Made by a program: the position numbers and the translations under genes
Shown here: positions 54,007-63,900 of the stretch, one piece after another
Layout: each line of letters begins with the position of its first letter
Numbering within the stretch: position 1 is the stretch's first letter
NCBI GenBank assembly: GCA_024276695.1
Contig: JAJRWR010000008.1
Coordinates: forward strand, 1-64,000
Length of the DNA stretch: 64,000 nucleotides
Reading direction: 5' to 3'
Source of the DNA: an archaeon
GTDB lineage: Archaea; Thermoproteota; Nitrososphaeria; Nitrososphaerales; Nitrosopumilaceae
Notes under the pieces: generated by a model
What the model saw: the letters and a program-made list of their open reading frames with translations, nothing else
Database searches by the model: none
What the model was told of the DNA's origin: nothing

Positions 54007-54906
54007 ATGATTCAACAGATTCAAAAAGAAAAATGTCCCAGATGTGGAAAAAATAAATTAATTACAGATTCAGAGTCTGGAGAACTGTTTTGTGGTAAAT
54101 GTGGATTTGTAATTGATGAAAAAGTTTCCAATACAGGATCTGAGAGGATATTTTCTGATTCTACAGTAAACAAATCCCGTACTGGGGATAGAACATCCCT
54201 AACCAGACATGATCAAGGTCTCAGTACAATAATCAATCCAATCAACAAAGATTCATCTGGAAATCCACTATCATCGTCAATGAAAACATCCTTTAAACGA
54301 TTAAGGGTTTGGGATAGCAGAAGTCGTTCTAAAGATTCAGTTGATAGAAATCTTCAACAAGCATTAAACCAACTACTCAAAATGAAAGAGAAATTGTCAT
54401 TGTCGAATTCAGTAATTGAAAAAGCAGCTTACATTTACAGGAAAGCACTTGAAAAAGGACTAGTCAGAGGGCGTTCAATTCCTGCTTTAATTGCAGCCTC
54501 ATTGTATGCTGCATGCCGTGAATCTGAAATTCCACGAACACTAAATGAAATTTCAAATTCAGCTGACATTAGAAGAAAAGAACTTTCGGTATGCTATAGA
54601 ATGCTCTTAAAAGAACTGGATTTGAAAATGCCAGTAATTGATCCAGTTTCATGTATTGCAAAAATTGCAAGTAATACTGAATTACCAGAAAAAACAAAAC
54701 GACATGCAGTAAGAATTCTTAGAAAAGCAGAATCAGGACAACTTATGGCAGGAAAAGATCCCATGGGAATGGCCGCATCTGCATTATACCTTGCCAGTCT
54801 TGAGACGGGGACCAACATTACACAGAGGAGCATTGCAGAGGCATCAGGTGTAACAGAAGTTACAATTAGAAATAGATGTAAAAATCTTAAAACAATTCTC
54901 GATTAG
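54007..54906 (+). CDS. tfb: Transcription initiation factor IIB (second copy)
   Basis: A 299-residue TFB with zinc ribbon (Cys10, 13, 29, 32), linker and two cyclin repeats. Compared with the TFB at 48.1 kb, the zinc ribbon and the SVIEKAAYIYRKALEKGLVR segment are nearly identical, while the N-terminal linker differs. Multiple TFBs are used in thaumarchaea for promoter or condition selection. It lies next to tbp. Confidence 0.97.
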   Translation: MIQQIQKEKCPRCGKNKLITDSESGELFCGKCGFVIDEKVSNTGSERIFSDSTVNKSRTGDRTSLTRHDQGLSTIINPINKDSSGNPLSSSMKTSFKRLRVWDSRSRSKDSVDRNLQQALNQLLKMKEKLSLSNSVIEKAAYIYRKALEKGLVRGRSIPALIAASLYAACRESEIPRTLNEISNSADIRRKELSVCYRMLLKELDLKMPVIDPVSCIAKIASNTELPEKTKRHAVRILRKAESGQLMAGKDPMGMAASALYLASLETGTNITQRSIAEASGVTEVTIRNRCKNLKTILD

Positions 54907-54966
54907 TCTCACAGTTGATAATTGACTATAAATTATATCATTCCCACAGGAATACAGATAACTAAT

Positions 54967-55207
54967 ATGGAAAATGAGATTGGATGTATGTATGTTATGA
55001 TTAACTGTGATGTTGATTTTGAAAAACCAGTGATTAATCAATTAAAATCAAGGGATTTGATCAAAGAAGTTATGGAATCTAGACATACTAATAAAACTAA
55101 AATCAGAAAATTCAGAGGATTTTAAAAATATGATGACTTTAAAAATTCGTAAAATTCCACACATAAGAACTACACTTACTTTAATGGCAATAGAATCTCA
55201 AGGATAA
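54967..55207 (+). pseudogene. Frameshifted Lrp/AsnC ligand-domain (RAM) protein
   Basis: The frame from ATG 54967 has the RAM beginning CMYVMINCDVDFEKPVINQL, then goes out of frame. From 55082 a different frame continues DILIKLKSENSEDFKNMMTL and KIRKIPHIRTTLTLMAIE, the normal RAM ending, and stops at TAA 55205-55207. One or two small indels at about 55071-55081 account for it. Stand-alone RAM proteins sense amino acids or partner with Lrp regulators; it follows TBP-TFB. Confidence 0.7.
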
Positions 55208-55345
55208 CTAAAATTTGATATAAAGTACAGATCATTGATTAATTATTCCCAGATTTAGACTATCTCAAGGTAAAACATAGTTTCAGGGTTAAATTTTGGC
55301 CATAGAATAAAGTTTTTATGTTAAAATCCGTGTTGTCGAATTATA

Positions 55346-55510
55346 ATGGCAGATAAGAAATCAGCACCACTTCCAGCATCAAGTGGAGGTCTCATGAGAT
55401 TCTTTGAGGATGAGACAAAGGGATTCAAAATAGATCCAAAAATTGTAGTATCCATCCCAATTAGTTTAATTGTAGTTTCATGGATAATCGATTTATTTTT
55501 AGCTCCGTGA
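55346..55510 (+). CDS. secG: Preprotein translocase subunit Sec61-beta/SecG
   Basis: A 54-residue protein: Pro/Ser/Gly start (PLPASSGGLMRFFEDET), then one transmembrane helix (VVSIPISLIVVSWIIDLFL). This is the archaeal Sec61-beta pattern. It supports the SecYEG channel. The gene is followed after 7 bases by the DUF2070 gene. Confidence 0.92.
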   Translation: MADKKSAPLPASSGGLMRFFEDETKGFKIDPKIVVSIPISLIVVSWIIDLFLAP

Positions 55511-55517
55511 AGAAACA

Positions 55518-57266
55518 ATGGAACAAGAGATAGACGATGTTTCAAATATACACAATAGATTTTCCCTCACTCTAGTTAATCCATCATCAAAGTATTTTTC
55601 ACTAGTTGTTTCAATGATAGTAGCATCAGTTACAGTTCTTGCAGTGTATTTTGGATATTTAAGTAACTTAGGATTTGAAGAGAATTGGTATAGATTGCCA
55701 ATTGTTTTAGGAGTATTATCTTTAACACAGTTATTAGATACACGATTTGCAAAAAAGAAAGAATATTCAAAATCATTGCATTCATCCCTTTTTGGAAATA
55801 TGTTATGGACTGTCACACTTTTGATGGGAATACTTTCAAGTATAGTTTTGTCAAAAGATTTAGAAGTATTCTTCATTATTTTTGGATTATTACTTTTTGC
55901 AGGTTTTAGAATAGGAATTTACACTACAACTCTTGGTGCGAGTTTAAAAAAAGCTTGGGCCATTTGTTTAATTCAACCACTAGCAATGTTTCTGGTATTA
56001 ATTCCACAAGATTTATGGATTTCAATACTTAGTGAACCAGTTGGATTGGGATATGGGATATCTTTTATCATAATTGCAAGTGTATGGTCGTTTGTAACAG
56101 ATAGAGCAGGAAGACCAGGAATGGAGAGCACACATAAAACAATTCAAGCATATCTTGCATCACAAGGAAACGATTTTGAAGATGCCGAAGTGCTTATGGA
56201 AGAACGCTCAAGTGAAACCAAAATAAGTACATCACAAATAAAATTTTCGACACAGGATGGCCAAAAGGAATTCAGAATAGTCTTACCGGGAATACATCCA
56301 GGGCCATATCACCCCGTAGGAGGAAGCAATATCCCTTATCTAATTTACAAAAATTTTTCGTCATCAGCAATGATCATGCACAGTATTTCAGATCATGCAT
56401 TAAACCTCCCATCAAGAAATGAAGTTGAAAAATTTTTGAAAGATTTAGAGAACAGTAAAGTCAAAGAAGAAGGCATGCAATGTACAGAACCAGTAACAGT
56501 TCAAATAAACAAAGCTAGAGTAACAGGTTTACTTTTTGGAAATAATCCACTATTGTTTTTATCATTATCTCCACATGGCATGGAAGATCTTCCTAATTAC
56601 ATGAAGACAGAAATCGTCCAGTATGCAAAAAATAGAAATTATATAAGAACACTGATTGTAGATACTCACAATGCAATGGGTGAAGAAATTTCAAAAGAGG
56701 ATGGTGAAGATATGTTAAAAGCTGCAAAATCATGTTTGGATACTCTAATTACAAAAAAGAATTTTCCGATAGAATTCGGCTATGCCAATACGGATGAAAT
56801 GGATGTATGGACAGAAGACTTGGGAATGGGAGGATTAGGAATTATTTGTCTTAAAATTAATGGAAAAAAATATTTCCTCGGATGGGCAGATTCCAACAAT
56901 ATGGAAAACGGGGTCAGAGAGAAAATTACAGATATTTTTGCAAAGAGAGATTATCAATTACTTGAAATTTGTACATCAGATACGCATTATGCACCAGTTA
57001 AAGCTAGAAATAGAAATGGATACTATCAATTAGGATTAATTACAAATGCAGATAAACTAGCAAAATGGTTTTTTGAAATTGCAAAAACTGCAGAAAGTAA
57101 TACTGTATCAACAAAATTTGAAATTTTAGAAAATGAATCAAATGTTAAAGTGATGGGACAGGGAATTTATGAAGATTATTCCAAAGCATTAGATAATTCT
57201 CTAAAAATTACCAAAGGGTTTGTGATTGGATGTGTGATATTGTTTGTAACTAGTTTGTTCCTATAG
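55518..57266 (+). CDS. DUF2070-family membrane protein
   Basis: The 582-residue protein has about six hydrophobic segments in the first 190 residues and a large soluble C-terminal domain with conserved FRIVLPGIHPGPYHPVGGSN and DTHNAMGE segments, both diagnostic of DUF2070 archaeal proteins. A final hydrophobic helix closes the chain. The conserved His/Gly cluster hints at a metal or phosphate site. It is probably co-transcribed with secG and is widely linked to it in archaea as far as I recall. Confidence 0.88.
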   Translation: MEQEIDDVSNIHNRFSLTLVNPSSKYFSLVVSMIVASVTVLAVYFGYLSNLGFEENWYRLPIVLGVLSLTQLLDTRFAKKKEYSKSLHSSLFGNMLWTVTLLMGILSSIVLSKDLEVFFIIFGLLLFAGFRIGIYTTTLGASLKKAWAICLIQPLAMFLVLIPQDLWISILSEPVGLGYGISFIIIASVWSFVTDRAGRPGMESTHKTIQAYLASQGNDFEDAEVLMEERSSETKISTSQIKFSTQDGQKEFRIVLPGIHPGPYHPVGGSNIPYLIYKNFSSSAMIMHSISDHALNLPSRNEVEKFLKDLENSKVKEEGMQCTEPVTVQINKARVTGLLFGNNPLLFLSLSPHGMEDLPNYMKTEIVQYAKNRNYIRTLIVDTHNAMGEEISKEDGEDMLKAAKSCLDTLITKKNFPIEFGYANTDEMDVWTEDLGMGGLGIICLKINGKKYFLGWADSNNMENGVREKITDIFAKRDYQLLEICTSDTHYAPVKARNRNGYYQLGLITNADKLAKWFFEIAKTAESNTVSTKFEILENESNVKVMGQGIYEDYSKALDNSLKITKGFVIGCVILFVTSLFL

Positions 57267-57903
57267 TCTTCATTTGATCAATATTTCCATAAAATTCATC
57301 TATAAATGAGGCAAATTGAAAAATAGGAACAACAGGCACATTTTTGATAAAATCAATTTTATCTTGATACAATGTAACAATTACAGGCACAGCAACAGAT
57401 CCAGGAGTTTTTACAACATATTGTTTTGTTCGTTCGATTTGTTTTTTGACAGCAGTAGATAACGCAGATGTACTGTAACGCTTCCAGTGTTTGCAATCAA
57501 TTAGAATAGCAATTCCAAGTCTAATTCCCACAACATCTATCTCCATTCGAGGTTTTGTTAACATCAGATTTTTTAAAACTGCAAAATTTTTTTCAGATAA
57601 TATTTTAGCAGTCAATCCTTCAAAGTCTTTCCAACCTAATCCGATTGAAATTTCATCTATTGGAGAACCTTTTTCAAGTAGAGCAACTGCAATTTTTAAT
57701 TTGTCACCATCTTCAAAATGATATGAATTATCTCGTTTTGTCCCAATATTGTTTTTAATGAATTCATCTAAAATTGTTTTAGATTCATTATGATTCATTT
57801 TTGTAACAGCAGAAAAATCCTCAACAGATACTCCTCCAGAAATAATTCCTTGTAATCCAATTATCATTTTAGGGTGAATTTTCAATTGTGAGTTTTGATG
57901 CAT
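57250..57903 (-). CDS. PDDEXK-type restriction-endonuclease-like protein
   Basis: The 217-residue protein (ATG 57901-57903; a longer frame overlaps the next gene) has a helical/winged N-terminal part and a C-terminal nuclease fold. EIDVVGIRLGIAILIDCKHWK gives the Asp, then D-x-K motif. The family includes Mrr-like and archaeal repair nucleases. No methylase is adjacent, so classical restriction-modification is unlikely. It overlaps the end of DUF2070 by 17 bases. Confidence 0.8.
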   Translation of the reverse strand: MHQNSQLKIHPKMIIGLQGIISGGVSVEDFSAVTKMNHNESKTILDEFIKNNIGTKRDNSYHFEDGDKLKIAVALLEKGSPIDEISIGLGWKDFEGLTAKILSEKNFAVLKNLMLTKPRMEIDVVGIRLGIAILIDCKHWKRYSTSALSTAVKKQIERTKQYVVKTPGSVAVPVIVTLYQDKIDFIKNVPVVPIFQFASFIDEFYGNIDQMKTIGTN

Positions 57904-57997
57904 GTTAGAAATATAGGTTTTAGGAGCTAATAATATCAGGGTATTATAATATAGATTTATGATATAGGTTTTATTACATGGTTTGAAAAGTAATGAC

Positions 57998-60019
57998 ATG
58001 AAAATATTGCTAGTTATCATACTAGCTATTTCAGTATCCATAATCATGTATGATGAATCTTTTGCAGAAAAAAGCACATATTTTGATTCAGTAAAATTTA
58101 TTCAATATTTAGATGAGAACACTGCACTTGAAGAAGTTCGAAATGGGAATCTTGATGTATATTATTATACAGTTTCGCCAGATAGATTAGAAACTAATCA
58201 AGCAAGAGAAGGATTACAAGTTTTCGATTCTACAGGGGGATCATATAGCATCATTGTAAATCCTGCAGAGTCTGAAGAATTCAATCCATTTTCAAATCAA
58301 GAAATTAGATTTGCATTAAATTATTTGGTAGATAGAAAACTAATTGTAAATGAATTGATGGGAGGATATGGGGCACCAATCATTTCGTACTATACACCAT
58401 CAGAACCAGAATACCTTACAGTGATTGGGCAATTAGAGTTATTCAATTTCAAATACAATCCTGGGCTTGCAAACGAAATCATCACCAAAGCACTAAAAGA
58501 AAAAGGAGCAAATAAAATTAATGATAAATGGCAAATGAATGAAAAACCAATTACAATTACAATGTTCATTAGAAGTGATGATCCTGTCAGAAAATCAATT
58601 GGCGAAATTTTGGCAGTAGAATTAGAGAGAGTTGGGTTTACAGTCAAGAAAGATTTTGGAGATCTTAACAAAGCATATGTTGTTGTTTATGGGTCAAACC
58701 CATCTGATTTGAAATGGAGTTTATACACTGAAGGGTGGGGACGTTCAGCATTTGTAAAATATGATTCTATAGGATTAGGGCAAATGTATTCACCTTGGTT
58801 TTCAAACATGCCAGGATTCAATGATCCTACATATTGGAATTACAAAAATGACAAACTAGATGAATTAACTCAGAAAATATACACAGGTGATTTTGAATCA
58901 TCAGAAAAAAGATCAGAGTTAATTCAAGAGGCGGTAATTGAAGGGGTTAATGAATCAGTCAGAATTTTTTTGGCAAGCAAAATTGATCAGTATGTTGTAA
59001 ATAATAGGGTCATTGGGATAGTCAATGATTTTGGTGCAGGAGTTCCAAGTAGATTTACTCCAATTAATGCAAAAAGTGATAATAATGAATTTGTTATCGG
59101 CGTAAAACAAATCTATCAAGCAGCATGGAATCCAGTTATGGGCTTATCTGATAGTTATAGTAGACAAATTTGGGGAATTATCTCAGATCCTGCAACATTC
59201 AAGCATCCATTTACAGGCGAAACATTTCCAATCAGGGCAGAGTGGAAAGTAGAAACTGCAGGACCAAATGGGAAACTCGATGTACCACAAAATGCAAAAG
59301 TGTGGAATCCAACATTACAAAAATGGAGTAATGTGTATCCAAATACTTTAGCTACAAGCAAAGTAGTATTTGATTTTAATTTCAGTAATTGGCATAATGG
59401 AGAAAAAATGGATATGAATGATATTTTGCATTCATTATATTTTACAACAGAATGGGGAACACAGACTGATGAAAACGATAAAACTTTTGATGCAGAATTC
59501 ACTCCAAGGGCAGCACAAAGTATTGAAACAATAATAGGAATAAACCCAATAGATAAGGACACACTTGAGGTATATGTAGACTATTGGCATTTTGATGAGG
59601 GTGAAATTGCTGATTGGGCAGTATTGTGGAGTTCAATGCCTTGGGAGATTACAGTCGCAATGGAAAAAGCAGTAATAGATGGCAAAGTTTCATTTTCCAG
59701 ATCAGGGGCAACAAGCAAAAATGTTAATTGGTTATCATTAATTATTCCAAATGATGCAAATACTATCAAAGATTATTTACAAGAATTCAAAGATAGCAAC
59801 TACATCCCTGAAGCATTAAATGAAAATAATCAAAATTTGAAATATTATCAAAATAGATATGATTCCTCGATAAAATGGATTGAGAAGAATAACCATGCAG
59901 TGATTAGTAATGGACCATTTTATCTCAAATCATATTCACCAGAATCTCGAACTATTACAGTTAATGCGTTTGATGATGACTCTTATCCATTTAAAATTGG
60001 GGAATGGTCAAAATTTTAA
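57998..60019 (+). CDS. Extracellular peptide-type solute-binding protein, truncated by in-frame TAA
   Basis: From ATG 57998 the protein has a signal peptide (first 23 residues, ending SFA) and an SBP_bac_5-like body of about 650 residues in two halves. It ends at TAA 60017-60019 after GEWSKF. The DNA continues in the same frame for 142 codons, which give a strand-rich domain and a transmembrane helix, as in full-length archaeal relatives that are membrane-anchored. As drawn, the protein would be released unanchored. It probably serves an OppBCDF-type importer; an OppF gene lies at 21.6 kb. Confidence 0.85.
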   Translation: MKILLVIILAISVSIIMYDESFAEKSTYFDSVKFIQYLDENTALEEVRNGNLDVYYYTVSPDRLETNQAREGLQVFDSTGGSYSIIVNPAESEEFNPFSNQEIRFALNYLVDRKLIVNELMGGYGAPIISYYTPSEPEYLTVIGQLELFNFKYNPGLANEIITKALKEKGANKINDKWQMNEKPITITMFIRSDDPVRKSIGEILAVELERVGFTVKKDFGDLNKAYVVVYGSNPSDLKWSLYTEGWGRSAFVKYDSIGLGQMYSPWFSNMPGFNDPTYWNYKNDKLDELTQKIYTGDFESSEKRSELIQEAVIEGVNESVRIFLASKIDQYVVNNRVIGIVNDFGAGVPSRFTPINAKSDNNEFVIGVKQIYQAAWNPVMGLSDSYSRQIWGIISDPATFKHPFTGETFPIRAEWKVETAGPNGKLDVPQNAKVWNPTLQKWSNVYPNTLATSKVVFDFNFSNWHNGEKMDMNDILHSLYFTTEWGTQTDENDKTFDAEFTPRAAQSIETIIGINPIDKDTLEVYVDYWHFDEGEIADWAVLWSSMPWEITVAMEKAVIDGKVSFSRSGATSKNVNWLSLIIPNDANTIKDYLQEFKDSNYIPEALNENNQNLKYYQNRYDSSIKWIEKNNHAVISNGPFYLKSYSPESRTITVNAFDDDSYPFKIGEWSKF

Positions 60020-60448
60020 AATACAGAATTTCCAATAATCAAAAAAATAGATTTGGAAAAGGTTGTTCAACGAGGAGATGATTTCAAAATAGGCATAGAA
60101 ACAGAGAATGCAGACTATATTTTGTACTTTTTAACAAATAGTGAAGGAAAACAAGTATCATCAGAAACACTAGAAATAGAAAATAATGACACAGTCATAA
60201 ATTTGCCTTTAGAGAAAACCCAGAATTTGGGAATTGGTGCAAACAATATCAAAATTTTTGCAATTTCAGATTCAGTTCTAAAACCTGATTTTTATGAATC
60301 AAGTTTCATGATTATTGAAGAAAAAACAGAATTGCCAACAAGTTTGACAGAAAATGTAGAATTTTCAGAAAATAAATCAGATTATTCTATTTTTATTATT
60401 CTAATAGTGGCAATTATCGGAGTAATAATTTATCTAAAAAAGAGGTAA
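60020..60448 (+). CDS. C-terminal anchor part of the solute-binding protein, cut off by the stop
   Basis: The first codon after the stop is in frame; the nearest start is TTG 60053. The frame reads FPIIKKIDLEKVV, a beta-rich region, then a Ser/Glu-rich stalk and a membrane helix (SIFIILIVAIIGVIIYL) with KKR at the end. It has no signal peptide, so it makes sense only as the rest of the preceding protein. It could be translated by readthrough, or lost. Confidence 0.8.
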   Translation, partial: NTEFPIIKKIDLEKVVQRGDDFKIGIETENADYILYFLTNSEGKQVSSETLEIENNDTVINLPLEKTQNLGIGANNIKIFAISDSVLKPDFYESSFMIIEEKTELPTSLTENVEFSENKSDYSIFIILIVAIIGVIIYLKKR

Positions 60449-60940
60449 TCATAACAAACCATAATCTTTTAGGATGAGTTCTATTTGTTCTGCATTTTCA
60501 AGTTTTGAATATTCATCTAAAAGATTTTGATTAAGTTCATAGAAAGTATGTCCCCATTTGAATTTGTTAAGTAATTCTAATGCTTGTTCTTTAGAATCTA
60601 AAATAAATAAGGAGGCAGCCAAAGCTTCAACAGTAGTTAATTTATTTAATTTTGAATAATTTACAGGATTACCAGCAAGTAATGGGGGAAGTTTTCTTTT
60701 GATACCAGCAAATGTTTTAGAGAAAGTTTGGTCTACAAGATTCCATGAACAATCAATCCCAATAATAGAATGAATCACTGATTGATCTTTAGGAAGTAAA
60801 GTTTTTTCAGAAAAAGGATCCAACACTAAACCTTTAGAACTAATTTTTTTGATATTTTGTGCGAGACCAAATTTTACCATTTTGGCAGCTGTACATTTTT
60901 TGGGATCATCTTGATAAAACATTAAAACTTGCAATTTCAT
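60449..60940 (-). CDS. tsr3: Tsr3-type rRNA aminocarboxypropyltransferase
   Basis: The 163-residue protein has the conserved IGIDCSWN (near residue 60), RKLPPLLAGNPVNYSKLNKL and TVEALAASL of the Tsr3/DUF367 family. Tsr3 transfers the aminocarboxypropyl group from SAM to a conserved small-subunit rRNA uridine in late ribosome maturation. It stands alone; its stop abuts the stop of the preceding convergent frame. Confidence 0.94.
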   Translation of the reverse strand: MKLQVLMFYQDDPKKCTAAKMVKFGLAQNIKKISSKGLVLDPFSEKTLLPKDQSVIHSIIGIDCSWNLVDQTFSKTFAGIKRKLPPLLAGNPVNYSKLNKLTTVEALAASLFILDSKEQALELLNKFKWGHTFYELNQNLLDEYSKLENAEQIELILKDYGLL

Positions 60941-60974
60941 ATCAATAAAGAATTAAATTCAGAGTATTTTGAAT

Positions 60975-63900
60975 TTACTCTAAAGTTTTGTATGTTACTT
61001 TATAGTAAAATCTTGTCACTTGATCTTCTTTGATCACTTCAATATTCCAATTTGTATCAGGTAAGAATTCAATAGAAGCAGGCAAAATACTGAATTTTTC
61101 TAGACGGACATCAGGGCCACTATACCGTACGTTAAGACTAATTCCATCCACTTCTACAATATCATAAATTTGACCTTGTTTTCTAGTAGATTCTTTCACT
61201 AGACAGTCATCATCAGATCCAATAATACACACGCCAGTTGGCGTGGAGACTTTGAGATTCACATTGGGTTCATCTCCTCTTAAAGGAGTAATCAAAGAAC
61301 CAGAAATTACCCTAGGTGCAATAGTTACATCATCAGAAGTTTTTTCTTCAGTAGTGATTGAGATTATCTTCTCAGAAATTCTATTTTCTTTCTCAATTAC
61401 AGTATTGGATGTTAGGGAGACTGGTTTTTCAATCACATCAAATTGAATAGATTTTGTCTCAAAATCAGCATCAACTGTAACTTCATACGTTCCAATTGAA
61501 GATAAACTGTCAGGAATTACAAATTGATGAGTAAAAGATCCAGATGGACTTGGTCGAATAGTAGTTGCTGCAACAGAATTACTTCCACAAATAAATGAGC
61601 CACATGTAATCTCATCATCTGTTTTAGAAGTTACACTTACGTCAAATGCTTCAAGATAAATTAATTTGTTAGGTTTTCCAGAAATCACTACAACATCACC
61701 AGGATAATATTCCGATTTTTCAATATTCAATAATAAAGTTAAATCATCATCTATACCAAATACAAAGTCATTTGTAACACTAAATTCAGCATTATCAGAA
61801 ATATTAGAATATGATGCTTTTACAGTATAGAGACCTTCACTAAATATGGTAGCAGGTAATTCAAAAAGACTTGAGAAATCACCACCTTGAGTTGGATAAA
61901 CAGAAGATTCATGGATTTGTTTGAATGGGAAAGTTCCATCAAGAATTTTGATTGTTACTCTTTCAGGAATTACAAGGCCTTCATCACCTTGTTGTCGGGG
62001 AATAACATTTCCAATAACTTTTAATTTTTCACCAGCTTTGTACAGAGATTTTTCTGTAGATACAAAGAGTGGTGTAGTAGACAAAGAATCATTTTCAGGA
62101 TCTGCAGAAACTTTGAAGAAGAGATCTACACTCTCAGATGCAATAGAGGCCTTGATTTTATATACTCCAAAATTAGATTTTTTCACATTTCTTTCAGCAT
62201 CATCATCTTTGAGGGTTGCCTGTTTTTCACTTATTGGAGTAACCCAAGACCATGAGAAACGTTGGTTATCAATAGTTGCACCAGAATTACGTATACTGCC
62301 ATCAGGAGAAGTAATTGAAATATCAATTGAATTATCACCAGTAGGAGGAATAACACCATTAAGATACACAGTCTCACCCAAACCATAGACTTCCTTATCA
62401 AGGGTAATTACAGGCCCACCTGTCAAATCAAGAGAATCTGTAATGGAAAATAATTGAGTCGCAGTGTATGACTGATACTCAGATTTCACCACATAGTTTC
62501 CAGTAGTGAAAATATTTTTGGTCACATCAACTTGTACTGAATAACGTCCAGAAATTTCAGGAATTGCAGAAAAGTCATAACCGACAATTACATTGTTATT
62601 TTTTGACAGTGATTCAATTTCCAAAGGAGATCCATCCTCATGAGAAATTGAAATTTTGACGTTCGCACCAGTATTGTAACTAGTATTTCCATAAGGATCC
62701 TGTACGAAACCACTAACCGTCATGGTATCGCCAAATTCATAGACATTCATATCCATCTCAACGGTTAATGGATCATCAGACGCAACAAAATTTTCAGGAT
62801 CATCCACTACAGGAATAATGATTTTGGCAGACCCAACATCTTGAGATACAGAAATTTTGTAATCACCTAATCTAAGGGGATTATCAGGAATTGTAAATGA
62901 ATAAGCGAAAGAGCCATCACCTTGAACAGTCACCCCATCTAGAATTTTAAATCCAGCATCACTGCCAGAATAAGCAATACCTCCAAGACTAGTTTGTTTT
63001 GTTTGAACAATTTCCAAATTCATAGTACCGACAAAAACATCATTTAGTCTACCAGAAATATTTACAACATTACCCAAGCCATATGCTTCTTTATCAGCCC
63101 ACAAAGAAATTGGGACATCTTCTTTGAAATCTTCTACAACTTCAAATGAGGTAGAAGCAGATCTGTCAAAGTATTCAGCATGTATGTTATAAGTTCCATA
63201 TCTGGGATTAACAGTAGTTATAAAAATACTAGTTTCAAAGTCATCACTTGAATTTGGAAAGATATTTCCTTCAGATATGACATTATCTCCATTGTCAGTT
63301 ACAGTAAACTTCATTCCCTCAAAAGGAATAATCTCAGTACCGGATGCAAAAATAGTCACCCATTGCCCTGGAATGTATTGTGATTTGTCAGTAGTAATTC
63401 CAAGTGTTCCATCTTCTTTGATTTCTTTTTCAATTATTTCATATCCTACTGAAAAACTGGTAGCGTCAGTTGCACCTGCATAACTTACAGATACATCATA
63501 ATTTCCTTCGTTAACTCCCAAGACTTGATGTAAGCTAAGTGTAGTTTCATAATTTAAGTTATAATCAGGATACATCGTTAAAGTTTTATCAAAATTTGGA
63601 CCAGATATAGTTATTACAATTTGTTCAGGTTGAAAAAAAGGTTTCAAAACATAAACTTCTTCAGAAACACTTCCAGAAATTACTGCTACATCCCCAAACA
63701 AATAAGAGGATTTTTCAGAATTTACAACAACAGAAACTCCTGCAGATTCTTGAGTTTCAACTAATTTGCCATTAGAGGAACCAGCAGTTGAGGTTACAAA
63801 CTTCCAATCATCAGAATTATCAGAATCAAATCCATCATAGAGTCTCTGCCAAGAAGTAAAATCATTTTGTAAATCTGAAACAACAGGAGTTTTATCAATC

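Noticed and set aside
28252-60448. Recoding of TAA/TAG as sense in this organism
   Set aside because: TAA and TAG end most of the intact genes here, so general reassignment is excluded; only local readthrough could apply.
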